Part shown: positions 10,280 to 31,080 of the stretch, one piece after another
How the letters are laid out: each line of letters begins with the position of its first letter
Numbering within the stretch: the stretch's first letter is position 1
Source: Spirogloea muscicola
Lineage: Eukaryota; Streptophyta; Zygnematophyceae; Spirogloeales; Spirogloeaceae
Assembly: GCA_009602725.1 (NCBI GenBank)
Contig: WELB01000018.1
Location: 584,731 to 648,730 of the forward strand
Direction: 5' to 3'
Length of the DNA stretch: 64,000 nucleotides
Notes under the pieces: generated by a model
The model's input: the letters and a program-made list of their open reading frames with translations, nothing else
Told to the model about the DNA's origin: nothing
Databases searched by the model: none
Made by a program: the position numbers and the translations under genes

Positions 10280-12000
10280 GCGACAGACAACCACCAGTAT
10301 TAGACCTGTCGAGTCACGTGCAGAGCTTGCAAGCCGAAAAGCGGAGCAAGTCTTATCAAGCATGAGAAGATGACGATGGCTGCAAGCGGATTAGGGGTTG
10401 AAGAGGCTCAAAATGCCTGTCAGCTACAGTTTCAGGCACAGCTGCAAGGCACCGCAACCTACCTGTGAAGCCGAGATTTCCGCAGGCCATGGCTTCACCT
10501 TCTGTCCCAGATCAAGGTCATTGTGACTTACCTCGCAGCATTATTGCAAAAGCGTGCTGCTCTTGTTGATGCTGCGGCCCTTAGCTTTGTCACTTGGTGA
10601 CCTGATATGACTGAAATGCTGTATGGCAGGCAACACTCACCAGACAGGCACCTACCTCAGAGCCAACGTGCAGGCCGGGATGACATTCCTTTGGATACTT
10701 CATTTCAAGAGATGCAAGTGGGATCTGGCTTGACCTCCTGAGCTCACAGGCTTGGTGCTGATATTTCAAGAGGTGGAGGAAAGCTCGCTGTCCTGAATCG
10801 CCACAAGAATACATTCCTGATTTTTGATATCTCCTGATATCGCTTGATATCTCCCCTATCAGGAGATGTGTTTTGGTGGGCTGAATCTGTTGTCGACGGC
10901 TTTTCTTACCAAGCTGTTTGGCCGGCCCTCGTTATCTGATTCCAGAGCATGGGCACAGCAGCAGGCAATGTGATACATGAGCATTACTGTGAGTGGTACT
11001 GTGTCACACTCGGACAAGTACTCAGATTGCATTGAATGCATAGTGCTGAAGGAGCACTGTACATAAAATGGTTTGGCATCACATTGGATAGTGTTTTCGT
11101 TATGGCTTTTTCACCACACTGTGACTCTGCCCTGACTGAAGTGGTAGAGTTGAATGAGCAGAGTGGGCAGCACAGAGCTAGAACTCTGGTGGAATTTAGT
11201 TGCGCTCCTTTAGAAAGGCATTGATAGCACAAGCAGCTAGCTAAGCTTGGCAGCAGATGCATGATATGTCATACATTTGAGAAGCTGCTTTCATGCGTGC
11301 TTCTGCCTTCACATTGACTTTCTCTCCCTGTCAGTGCTGCTTTTGCCTCAAATAGGAGCATAGTGGCATGTCAAAAGAGCAGTGGCATGTATGTATGTCT
11401 TCTTGACCAAAATTGCGTTGTTAATTTCATAGTTGCACCAACTTTGATTGACTCCATTCATTCTTCTTATTCTATTTTCTAATGCGTATAATGCCTCAGG
11501 TCACGTGGTTGTTGAAGCTCCTGCTCAAGCTTCATCAGATGCTACTTACTAGGTCTTGAGATACTTAGAAGATATAAGTATGTGATGGGAGACTCACAAC
11601 ATAAGCCATATTATCTGATCCATGGCCTCCAACCACGAAATAGTTGACACCCTTTGATCTATCCCAAAAGTCCCACACTAACAAATGCGAGCTCACTTCG
11701 CTCAACAGACTCCGCTGACTTGGACGGGTGGCCAACATGTGATCTTACTCACAGCTCCCTTATTGGTGCGCATCAATCTGGATGTCTTTGGCGGTCAGGT
11801 GGCCTTGATGATCTGGCTTGAAGCTGTTTAGAGGACATGTACATAATGTCCTGAACGAAGTCTTTGAGATCAGCGAGTGAACATCCTTGATGCCAGCACT
11901 GCCTAGCCTGCTTGCATGACTTCAGAATTGCCCCTCTGCAGCCTTTTCCTTCTCTCAGTGTCTCCGTGTCAATGAAAGTCTACTACAGGAAAGAGCATCA
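10280..12000. other. No gene seen; 3' flank of the kinase
   Basis: No convincing exon ch ain, RNA gene or mobile-element tail is recognised. A small GATATC-rich cluster (GATATCTCCTGATATC and relatives) lies at about 10826-10866. The start of the stretch is probably the kinase 3' untranslated region. Confidence 0.4.
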
Positions 12001-12448
12001 ATAAGTAGAATCACATTGCTCCTCACATTTGCCATGTCAAACTACAATCTGGCTTGGACAATCCCCAGTTACCATCGCTTGGTGCAATCTTTGTATCACT
12101 GGCTGTATAGAAGGCATACAAGCAGCCCACCACGAGCAAGCCAAGTATGTATTCGATCGTACTCTACTTGTTCTGTTAAAAAAATGGAGCTGTGGGATGG
12201 CTTTCTCACCAATCACTCTGGAACACATTCTGTAGGTTGTCTGATCTCCCCAGCTGGCCCTCGCAGCCACTGCCTCTTATGATGACCACGAAGGACTCTC
12301 TCATCATGCAATACCCCTGAGTACTTGTCCACCTTAACAAGCAAGTGCGGATGCGCCCTTGTCACCGCAGCCAAGTCCAACCAATGCACACTTCCCGAGC
12401 GTGAGTTCTTCTGAGGAATACAGAAGGCCACAAAGGCCGCTAGTCCAC

Positions 12449-12736
12449 TTACGCCAGTACTTGCACAAAGCCCAGCACTGCCAGCACTACGGTGGCGGCA
12501 GCATTGTAGGGCACACGCGCTGGTGCCCCCTGGCGCACCACCCGTGACGCGCGACTCACAGACAAGGCCAAGTGGGCTGCTCCAACAACAGCCCCTGGCG
12601 GTGCTGCTGGCTCCGCTTTGTCCCAGAGCGGCACGCTATGCTTGGCCATGCAGTCACCATTGCCAGGATCTCGGCTGCCACCGACGTCCTCAGGTGCAAG
12701 CAGCTTCGCAGCAGCACAGGCAGCTGCCAAAATCAT
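12449..12736 (-). CDS. Unassigned small ORF, possibly an exon
   Basis: A 95-codon minus-strand frame with GC-rich third positions, Ala/Val-rich ends and a hydrophobic C-terminus (A-A-T-V-V-L-A-V-L-G-F-V). It lies downstream of the Ca2+-ATPase on the same strand. It is not recognised, and no flanking exons could be joined to it. It may be a terminal exon of a small membrane protein or chance open frame in GC-rich DNA. Confidence 0.25.
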   Translation of the reverse strand: MILAAACAAAKLLAPEDVGGSRDPGNGDCMAKHSVPLWDKAEPAAPPGAVVGAAHLALSVSRASRVVRQGAPARVPYNAAATVVLAVLGFVQVLA

Positions 12737-13346
12737 GGCAGGCGGCTCGGCAGACCACGACCATGTCCATGGCAGCCTGCTCGCTGCAAGCCCCGGCGTG
12801 AATGTGAATCTCGAGGTGGACTGTCCTCGTCACTCTTGCTTGCAATTCTGCACTATCAACGGTGAGAGCATCTATTGATGTGCAGCCCAGCTTGGCATTC
12901 TGCCAAAAATATTTTGACGTGATACTGCACTCGAGATGAACTAGGAGCACACTGCACTGAGCTAGAGCCTCTGCGGAAAGGTGGACGACCTGCGCACTGG
13001 CATGTGCAACTAAGATTCAGCAGCAGGCATGTAAATTTGTCTGCAGCCCTTCTTAGTGGTGGCACGTGTCTAGCAGCTACCTACAATGAATGAAGGAATA
13101 GTTGGTGAGTGCAAGAGCTCTAGCTACTGTGCTGCTGCCGCTTGGGAAGCAGCTCCGTGCGATAAGGGAAGCTAAAGTGGAAGCTCCGGCCTGCGACAAA
13201 GAAGTGGTCTCTCTCAGTATCCTCACTTTGACAGACCAACTCGATCTCGCACAGAAGAACGTACATGGCAAAAGCCAGCACAACTGTTGCATCATATTTG
13301 GGAGCTGTCAATCTACGATACTCCCTGTCCAAGAGCATCACTGTAC

Positions 13347-22698
<9,352 letters not shown>

Positions 22699-22979
22699 GG
22701 TGGCCGAGCAGCACGTCGACCAGTGTGCTAGGCAGCCGGCCCCAGGCAATGCGCTCGCAGCCACAACACGGCCATCGCTCCGCCGGCACAGATGCTGTCA
22801 GCTCGCTAAGCTCGCAAGGCGGCAAACAATGGCGGCGGCGGCGGCGGTGGCGGCCGCGGGGCGTCGACGGGGGAGTCCGGGACGAGGGGACTAGGGCGGG
22901 GTTAGGGTGGTTGGGCAGAGTGGGGCGGGCCTGTTCTCCAAATCCGTGTTCTAATTAGTTCTAGCTCTGGTTGGAAAGT

Positions 22980-23215
22980 GGCTCTCGGGGTCCGTGCTCT
23001 GGCTCCCAACTTAGCCTGTCGGATTTGCATGTGCTCACCATGTGCTCGTTTGCATGTACTGACGTCTCTTTTCAGCCTGCACAATGTTACCTCAGCCGCC
23101 TTTAGCATAGGCCCCACTTTCTGCACAAGCTTATGCTTGTACAGAGTATTGGCCTACATTTGCCTCCCTTTCATTTCATGCGCACTGCGCGCCTTTCCCT
23201 ATAGCTCTTCAAGAT
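22980..23215 (+). mobile_element. Retroelement tail, subfamily C, decayed
   Basis: Encodes L-S-L-S-D-L-H-V-L-T followed by the subfamily C 3' tail (GGCCTACATTTGCCTCCC, then GCGCACTGCGCGCC near 23182). It sits about 280 bp upstream of the Ca2+-ATPase start codon and may overlap its promoter. The frame is broken. Confidence 0.5.
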
Positions 23216-23219
23216 TGGA

Positions 23220-25430
23220 AGCTCTTGGGTGGCGTTGGCTGTGGATGTAAGCATCCACTAAAAGGGGACGAGGGATGTGAAAGCTAGCCCGAATCGCGTA
23301 ATCTCGACAATTTATGTCCGGCCGGAAAGTGCAAATAGTTAGTCTCCTTTCTGGAGGATGTTGACGACAGTGCACTGACAAGTCCTACTTATGGTTCCTA
23401 CCAGTATAAACAGGTATGTTACTGCCTAGCAAGGCTTAGTCGTGTAGGCCGCTGCTGACCTACCAGCCGGGATGTGCTGAAAAGAAACGTCTGAGCAAGT
23501 AACACATCTGTACAAGCGTCAACTTCACAGCAGAGCTGTGGGAAAGTGTTGACTGGAGCATGTTTGCTATCATGTGAAGTCTCTCTCTTCTCAATTGGCC
23601 GTTCGTAGCCACAGCCCGTCTTGGTTGTAAGTCATCTTGATGAGTACATAATCAACTTCGCAGTCAAGCAAACCAGCAGTCCCTGCACGTGGTTGACACA
23701 GTATGCACACTCTCGAGGGCCCGCAGGAGAACGCGAGAGCCATGTGTCTCATCTTGCTCAGTCGTGCTTTGTTATAGACTGACAAGCTGTCATGCTCACC
23801 ATGTACCACAAGAAGTTGGACCGTCCAGACAATTGCATGCACCTACGCAGCAAGTCAACTAGTCGAGCGCAGTATTCGCTTCTATGGATGACACTATGCA
23901 CGTGTACTTTACAGGACATAGCCATGACGAGGATGACATGGATGACGTTGACAATCATCTTCGATCAAGAGAATGAACACATCTGTGTTTCTAAGATTGA
24001 TAAGCGCACAAATCTTTGGCATGTCCCCTGACTCACATACTGCATAAATTCCTTGCCAAGTGATTGTGCCTCTGGTGTAATCTGGTGTAATCTGGTGTAA
24101 TATTGCAACTTGCAAGTTCATGGGTTTATGACCTGTTGAGTTTGCGATCAGTCAAGCTTATGATGATAGTTACTGCGTTGTGAATTCACTGCATAATTTA
24201 CAAGTTGATCTACTGTCGTGGCTCTCTGGGTCTTGCTGTATTAGTTGCATGTGACCTGTTCAGTCCAAATAACAAGCAGACCTTGCCACCAAGGTGAACA
24301 CACCCACTCAATCCAAGTGCTCATTCCAAGAGGCCTCGTTGATTGACTACCTTTTACTGGCCTTTGAACATCACCATCCTCCTTAGAGTCGCGCAACATT
24401 CTTTCCTGCCTTTTGCCTGCCACTGAGCGTCTATCCACAGAAGTCTTGGGAAGTGATTTGTAGGTTTTCGCTTCCGGCCCTCTTGGACCTTGTTCATTCC
24501 CTATTGGGCTGGCCTTGCGCAGCCATTGCCTCATCGTGGAAGTCTATTTTCTGTTACCTGCTCAATATGTGAGAGCGGCTACCTGCTGATTCGAACATGA
24601 TGGCATTTAAGCGCATGTTTCGAGCTTGAGCGACTACCTTCGAAGTGCATCGGATGACCCGTCCGAACACACAGGTGGAGAAGCACCTCACAAAGCACCT
24701 CACAGAAAGAGAAGGTAGGCATTTCAAATGGGCAAGGGCAAGAGAGAGATGCCAGCAAGTAAGAGCTTCGGATGGGAACGTGGCTGATGAAGGCCAGTCC
24801 AAGAGTATGAGCTGAGTCTGGTTAGAAGCAGCATTGAAAAGTGCTCAATAGCGCTTCACAGACTTAGCCTTGCATTACCAAAAAGCGACCATTTAGAATT
24901 GCCAACAGCTCCTGTGACATACTGCACAAAACACACTTTGACAGCCTTTATTCCGCGCTGTGCTGCTTGTGGAGTAGAAACTTGAGATCATGCTTGCACT
25001 TGTGTCTACGCTCGTGACCTTAAGCTCGTAGTCCCTGTAGATCTTCACTTTGGAATCGCTATTTCCAGATCCAAACCCATGCTGGTCAGCAGGATCGATC
25101 ACAGACCTAGTGACTGCAGTCATATTCTTTCCCACCAAGATTGAAAGTAGGAATTACACCATGACAGCCTTGCCATCCTTCCTTGCGCAGGTCCTTCCTA
25201 TCCCCCGGATGTTACCAAATACGCAAGCCATCCAGGTCGAGGTGAACAGAGGATGAGAACAACGGTGTTACACACTTGGGCTGGCTGCAAAGGTGAAGAA
25301 AAAAAAATTAAGAATGTCCACAGGTTGTTTCCATTTTACATGTCAATTGACACCTCTATAGCTCGGCGCCCTGCATTGCTGCCAGAAGGGTCAGCAGCTG
25401 GGGGCTGCGTGCGCCCCAAAGGCGGTGTTG
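23220..25430. other. No gene seen; short repeats only
   Basis: Open frames here are short and unconvincing. A plus-oriented retroelement 3' tail (TTGGGCTGGCC...CAGCC) lies at about 24470-24545. Part of the right end is probably plastocyanin 3' untranslated sequence. Confidence 0.4.
24071..24100. repeat. Tandem repeat, 10 bp x 3
   Basis: Three perfect copies of TCTGGTGTAA in a row. The unit contains TGTAA, a common green-algal polyadenylation signal, but no gene end has been placed here. Confidence 0.85.
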
Positions 25431-25431
25431 C

Positions 25432-25842
25432 TCAGGACACGGTGATGGTGCCGGCCATGCCAGCGCCCTGGTGGGGCTCGCAGTAGTACTCGTATGTGCC
25501 CGCCTTGCTGAGGGTCACCTTCACCTCCTCGCCAGCGGCGTTGACGAGGTCGCCGTGGGAGATGGCGTTGGCGTCGACGCCGGAGGGGACGGCGTCCTCG
25601 TCGAAGACGATGTTGTGGGGGAAGCCGGCGTTGTTCTTGAACACGATGGTCTCGCCGGCCTTGACGGAGAGGGAGGCGGGCTCGAAGGCGAGGGAGCCGT
25701 CGTCCTTGCCCATCTTCACGGTCGCGGCGTTGGCGCCGGCGGCGAGGAGGAGCGTGGCGCCGGCGGCCACGAGGGCCTTGCCAGCGTCCCGGGCCAGCGA
25801 CGCGCGCGGCGCGGCGAGGCGCACGTNGCTAGGAGCAGCCAT
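25432..25842 (-). CDS. PETE: Plastocyanin precursor
   Basis: Blue copper protein of the thylakoid lumen that carries electrons from cytochrome b6f to photosystem I. Single exon, 136 residues from ATG at 25842. A 39-residue presequence has a basic start and a hydrophobic Ala/Leu stretch ending A-N-A, which fits a chloroplast transit plus lumen signal with cleavage before A-T-V-K-M-G. The mature part is 97 residues. All four copper ligands are present: H37 (F-P-H-N), C82, H85 and M90 in [11 protein letters not shown]. The two-residue shortening relative to land-plant numbering is known in green algae. One ambiguous base at 25827 leaves residue 6 undefined. The frame is open upstream, but that extension is proline-rich repeat-like sequence and unlikely to be used. 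Confidence 0.96.
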   Translation of the reverse strand: MAAPSXVRLAAPRASLARDAGKALVAAGATLLLAAGANAATVKMGKDDGSLAFEPASLSVKAGETIVFKNNAGFPHNIVFDEDAVPSGVDANAISHGDLVNAAGEEVKVTLSKAGTYEYYCEPHQGAGMAGTITVS

Positions 25843-26235
25843 GGAGGGCTGTGGCACTGGGCCAGAGTAAGTGGGGGAGGAGGGAGGGGGGCACGCTTGC
25901 GGCAGAGGCGCGGGAAGCGGATGGGCTGCTGGCGGGGAGGGAGGGGAGGCCCCCCTGCTGGCGGGGAGCGGAGGCAGGCGCTGGCAATGTGACTGGGGGC
26001 CCGCCGGGGAGGGGGGTGGAGGAGGGGGGGCGGGGCCTGGGACAGGGCCGCCATTGGGTGCCGCCGGATGAGGGGCCCCCGGCGCCCGCCCGCGTGGCGC
26101 GCTCCCGACCCCCGGCCCGCGGAGCGGGCTTCCTGGCATGATGGCGTGTCAGCTTCGTATTGGTCACACCTGCTGCTGAAATCTTCTTGTAGCAAATCTA
26201 AAATGTAAATGCGCTTCTTCTGGGCGAGCACTTTC

Positions 26236-27035
26236 TTCAGCCCATGACACCCACTGCACCAACAACACCGCGTACGCGATGGCTGTGGTGTCGACTGTGC
26301 GCCATGAAGCCGCGTGCTGGTTGCTGGGCTGGCTTTTCACAGCCCCTTTGATATTGCTAACTTCATTCGGATTGCTATAGAGCAATTGAGCTTGCGCTGC
26401 GTCGTGATGCAGGACGTAGTGCTCATTTGACCTCAATCAGCCAACCTGGGGGGTCTAATGAGCAATCTATGCGCCCACGCTTTGACCCCGTCTGTGCGAA
26501 TCCTTATCTGGCACGACTGGCTTATGTGGCGCGTAATGGCGCGTCGACCCCCCTGATCTCGTTTCCTGCGTGGCTGTCACCGAGTGGCCTACCCTCCAAC
26601 GGCCGCCGCTTCTCTCCACAAATATAGTCGAATTGCCGATCCGAAAGCCCCAGAAGTTGTCCAGCAACTCGCATATTCGGTTCTCACGGCACGGCTCGAC
26701 TTCAACGCCGCTGGCTCATGGGCCCAAGTCTATCGTATGAGATTGTCGGTCTCCCTTCAGCGCTCCATGGCCCCAAGCCTTGCATCTGCGTGCTGGCCGT
26801 GCTCTCGCTGCGGCCTCCGGCTTTCGTCAAGGGGATACGTTTCCGGCACTTGGCTATTGACGGCAGCTGTGTTACTACCGTGAATGCGACCCTCTTCAGC
26901 CCATGACCCCCCACCGTACGAACAAACTTGCGAACACGATGTTGTGGTCGTGAATGTGCGCCATAATCAGAAGAAAGGGCTCGCCCATTGGATAGGGGCT
27001 GGAAAATCCGGTTGCTGGGCTGGCTTTGGAGGGAA
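26236..27035 (+). mobile_element. Subfamily A tail between two direct repeats
   Basis: A decayed A copy (L-D-F-N-A-A-G-S-W-A-Q-V-Y-R-M-R-L-S-V at about 26700-26755, then A-A-S-G-F-R-Q-G-D in another frame) lies between two direct copies of a roughly 105-bp segment. One copy starts at TTCAGCCCATGAC near 26233, the other near 26896. The right copy is itself split by a reversed 3' tail (GCTCGCCCATTGGATAG near 26979). The direct repeats may be a segmental duplication rather than a target-site duplication. Confidence 0.45.
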
Positions 27036-28190
27036 TGGAGTACTTTAGAAGAGCTCACCACCTCCTTACAGTGTCGGCCTGATGAACGGCGATTTTGCCA
27101 TAGACGAAGCACGAATTGACAAGAGTCGCGGTCCGATAATTGTGATGCACTGCGATCGCGAGAATGGAACCACCTTGAGATAGTATTGTCGCCCAGCAAA
27201 TATCCTCAACCACAATATTACATAAGATACTCCAGTATCATCCGTCTACAATTCATTGGGCCAATTTCTACGCTGATATGAAGCACACACTACTTGATAA
27301 CAAGAGGGTTTGATGTCAGGTAAGTGAATATGTGATTGCCTTGCTCTGTCTATTTAGGAGTTCCTCTAAACCAAGAGCATTCCAATCAGAAACTTTCTGA
27401 GCCCCTTCATGCTTCTTACCTTCGAACTTCGTTCTTTGTGTTTCTGGGCTGGCCAATCACAGCCATCGCCCTCTACTGGAAGAGTCTTTCTCTCTTACAC
27501 AGTGTACGGCTGATTTTGGCCTCCCTTTCATTCCAAGCGCGCCGCTCGCCTTTCTCCCTTTTGCATGAACAAAGTATTGGGTGATCTTGCATCCAATTAA
27601 AATCATACGCACCGCCGGCTTTCTCCATTTCTGCTGGTGCTGCTCCAAATACGGCAAATGGCTCGTACAAGGTGGGGGCAATGGGTGTGGTAGAGAAGGT
27701 GCTCGGCTGCTGACTAGGGGCTATTGAGCCCCCATTTTTTGAGGTAAACACTCTAGTATCTCACTTCAATATCTGTATTATCTAGCCTTTCCGGCCCTTT
27801 CGACATTGTCAATTGTCTTTGGGCTGGCCTTTCACAGCCATCGCCCTTTCTGGTTAGCTTCTTTGAAAGGGAAGGTACGCGGTGCTCATGAAATGGGAAG
27901 GGAGGCCAAGCCGAGCCAGAAAACTGTGCAAGCGAAAATCTGTACTCAAGATATGCGACTACACAATGTGAAGCCTGTCATGCGCAAGGGCGTCGATGCG
28001 AGCTGGCGTCGATTGGCTGATATGGAGACAAATGCTGACATATACAAGCTATGTGCTACACAAACCGAACAAGAAAGTGGTTGCGTTGGCCCGGCTGACA
28101 AGAAAGCAGTCCGTCAGGAGGCCACCGTCACCAATCGTCCATCTCACGCAATGTCATCAAGGAAAACCTAGAGGTCCAAATCTGACTTTG
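27036..28190. other. Repeat-rich, no host gene seen
   Basis: Contains plus-oriented retroelement 3' tails at about 27425-27490 and 27795-27850, and the GGAAGGGAGGCCAAGCCGAGCC tail segment of subfamily C near 27897. No exon chain is recognised. A run of ten or more C residues lies near 28196. Confidence 0.45.
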
Positions 28191-28789
28191 TAACTTCCCC
28201 CCCCCCAACGGTTAGTCCTGGCACAGGATGACAGGTTGGGGAAACAGTTGAACAACTCACACAGGACATGTCATAATAAGAAACAGAATCATCAATCTTG
28301 CAACCACAGGTACTTATCAATAAACAGAAGCATGTTGAGGCTCGATGTGCAATGAGGTGCCAGACTTAAACCGCGTCTTCGGCCTGCGCTTGATGGCATC
28401 CTTCTGTAAGGCGTAAGTGGCAAGAAGAGGTGTGCCAATCTGGATCTTCTGCAGAACTGGAACATCTTCAAGACAGCGGTTATCATCAGGAACATCAGTA
28501 GTAGATGGTGATAAACAAACGTGTGATGCTATTGGATATGGATGTGCAGAAACAGTCTCAACAGCCAAGGGTGTAAACTGCTTCTTTCTCCCTGGAGGAT
28601 TCATCCGTGGAGAACACTTCATGATAGTCAGCTGCGGTTCTTCAGCTGATTGGCTGTCTGTATGTTCAGCAAGGAAAATTGCTAATAACCTGCGAGTCTG
28701 CATAAGACCAATTCTTCATGAGGGGTAATAGAACTCTGTCAGTACTGGAATTCTCCCAGTCCGGCCTGTACCAAACAGTTTTGGAATAC

Positions 28790-29878
28790 TAATCTAGGCC
28801 AAATCCTAGCGGTACTAGAAACTTGGTCCCCAACAAAACATCATATGTGTCTGCCTTTGGAATGCAAGTAACAGACAACGAGGTCCGCTTGTCCGCATCA
28901 GAGTACAATGTTATCTGCAGAGGCGTTCTGGTAATACCAATGATACTGTCAGTACCACCCGTTGCAGTTTGATTTTCATGTCAGTCTTGACAATGTCACA
29001 AGGCTGCAGCTTCAATGCGTCAACCATGTGCCTACCCAGAAGAACAGGTTGAGCACCTGAGTCGAAGAGAACCAATGGAGGCCGTGTCGACTCAATCTTC
29101 ATTATGCCAGAAGTGTTGTCCAGCATTGTAACAGAGGATAACTTTTTCTTCCTCTCATCTGCTGACCTGCATGGTGCACAACCAGCAAATGAGTGATCTG
29201 CAAGTTGCTTAGTAGAAGTCATGTCCGGGACAGCTGCAACTTGTACATTATGACACTGTTCGTCAGCAGAGCTATTTTGAAGCATGCTGCTCAGTCTTTC
29301 TTTCGTCCACCCCAAGTCGTGGAAGCTCAGAACAGGTGCTGTGTAAATCCTGTCCAACAGCTTTTCAGCTGACAACGTGCAATCAACATTAGGTGTTGCA
29401 TTTTCAACAACCTTCGGTTTCGTGGTATTCACAACAACCTGAGGAATTGGCAAGGCAATGTCACATGGGGTTGCATTCACTTTGAAGCCCGTTGGATATC
29501 TAGCATTGCCAGTCCTAGCACTTTGCAGCAAAGCGTTTTCATTCCGCTTCAACAAATATCTGTTTGCATCAGAAGGTTTTGGAACTGTAGCAACCTTGGC
29601 AGCAAGGTGTGCATACCTATACTCGTGTGAAGTGTCTGAATCATGTAGGGTTGCATGTAGCCCTGCAAGATCCTCCTCGTCATCATCATTGTAATGGGAA
29701 CTGCAGCTGCAGCCAAGTCAGCCCTAGCTTTGGCTTCAGCCTGATGGACAGCCAGCTGTTTAGTTAGCAGTTCCACATGTCTCTCCAATTTCTCAATCCT
29801 GGACTCTCCACCGTGTGCGGCGGCATCCGAAGAAGACCTCTGTCCACTCACATTCATATTGCGAAGTTGAGCAGGCAT
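28790..29878 (-). pseudogene. Retrotransposon aspartic protease with upstream coiled coil (frame-broken)
   Basis: The first part (29549-29878) has a heptad-like stretch I-E-K-L-E-R-H-V-E-L-L-T-K-Q-L. The second (28911-29555) carries L-V-L-F-D-S-G-A, the active-site D-S/T-G of retropepsins. A matching Y-D-V-L-L-G and L-G-F end follows at about 28800-28850, after a frame break. The enzyme would process Gag; here it cannot be made whole. Confidence 0.65.
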
Positions 29879-30169
29879 TTAGTCAGGGTTCTTCTTCCAA
29901 CATTGCATTTCTACATGACCCACTCTGCCACAAAAAGCACAAGTAGCTCCTGTGGTCTGGTGCAATGCAGTACAATTCCTCTTGATATGACCTGTTTTCC
30001 CACAATCGTGACAGGTGATAGCAGGACGAGGTTGATACTGCTTAGGACCATTATTCATTCCCGGAAACACATCAGACAATGCATGCATGGGCCTCAGAGG
30101 TAACTGATGACGTTTTCTTGATGGGTGTATCTTTGTCTTCCTTCCTTTCCTTGTCGGAAGCCGAGGCAC
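29879..30169 (-). pseudogene. Retrotransposon gag, nucleocapsid with two CCHC zinc knuckles
   Basis: Two zinc knuckles of the CX2CX4HX4C type are intact: C-H-D-C-G-K-T-G-H-I-K-R-N-C and C-A-F-C-G-R-V-G-H-V-E-M-Q-C. A basic N-terminal part (R-K-G-R-K-T-K, R-K-R-H) precedes them. This is the RNA-binding part of Gag in LTR retrotransposons. It lies in a different frame from the capsid region. Confidence 0.8.
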
Positions 30170-30212
30170 CTATAAAGCGATCATCAAGTCTTGTCAAAGC
30201 AAAATCAGCAGA

Positions 30213-30978
30213 CTACTTTTCAAGCACCTGAAACACGTCTGCAAGATCAAAGTGGGGCTTGCGGAGCTGCTTCGCTTGCATCAGTAATAAGTCTAGAACA
30301 TGGTACAAGGCTTTTCCTGACACAACACGAAGAAATTGGTTAGCTAGGTCCTGCGAACTGATGCTTGTACGGGATTTTTCTGTAAGCTTGGTGTACCTAT
30401 GGTAACAAGCTGTCACGGTTTCATTTTCTAGACGTTTTGAACCTGAACAACTCTTGCTTATACTGCATGTTATTTTCAGGGAACTGTTTGGTCATACGGT
30501 CTATCATCTCCTCAACAGGATCCTCAATTAGCTTAGGACCTGCTGCAATCTCGGCTGGTGTAGCAGACACGGATAGAGGTGTTCTAAGGCTCAACACTTC
30601 TTGTTTAGACTTTCTGTAAACATCCCCAGCAGCACCAGTATAATATTTAGCAAATAAAGTCATCTTCTGGTCCCCTTTAACCATAAAAGCCTGTACATCC
30701 AACTCACAGAGTTCTGCAACAAAATTATCCCTGACCTCTTCCAAAGACGACCCCTCATGTGTGCCATCAAATGTCGGACGGGTACCTGAAGCCATGTGTG
30801 TCCTTCGAGTGCGGAAGAGTCTGGCTGTCGGTACTGTCAGCTGAGGAAGATCTCCAGTTGTCGGAGTCTCTGCGGCCACAGAAGATTCAGGTGGAACAAA
30901 CGCAGGCCGATCAACACCAGACAGATCTGCACTATCTAACTCGTCCACTTTGACGAGTTTGCCGGACCGCAATCTCAT
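30213..30978 (-). pseudogene. Retrotransposon gag, capsid region (frame-broken)
   Basis: A start M-R-L-R-S-G-K at 30978 opens a frame of 185 codons ending at 30421. It continues in another frame at 30213-30416. The helical capsid-like content includes F-D-G-T-H-E-G near the start of the domain, V-Y-R-K-S-K, E-E-M-I-D-R-M-T-K-Q-F-P and then the V-T-A-C-Y-H-R-Y motif. The break near 30417-30421 would stop a full-length product. Confidence 0.65.
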
Positions 30979-31080
30979 GCAATGTTGAGTCAACAAAGAA
31001 GATTCGACCAACAGCAAGAACAGCTCTGAAATGTAAGTGACAGAAGCAAAGCACTTCAAGAGATCACAAAAGCCAATCAC

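Larger units (their letters stand above)
28190..31080 (-). mobile_element. Broken LTR-retrotransposon fragment: gag plus aspartic protease
   Basis: In minus-strand order there is a capsid-like region, two CCHC zinc knuckles, a coiled-coil stretch and an aspartic protease. The reading frame is broken at several points. No reverse transcriptase, RNase H or integrase follows; similarity ends near 28190 at a poly-C run. The likely LTR lies upstream, in the left arm of the inverted repeat at 31081-31603. The order gag-protease fits Ty3/Gypsy or Ty1/Copia elements and cannot be decided without the polymerase. Confidence 0.7.

Noticed and set aside
25843-26139. In-frame N-terminal extension of plastocyanin by about 98 residues
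   Set aside because: Proline- and glycine-rich composition driven by GC bias; the ATG at 25842 gives a normal algal presequence length.
25716-26231. Long Arg/Pro/Ser-rich ORFs on both strands around the plastocyanin start
   Set aside because: They are shadows of GC-rich DNA and overlap a certain gene in other frames.
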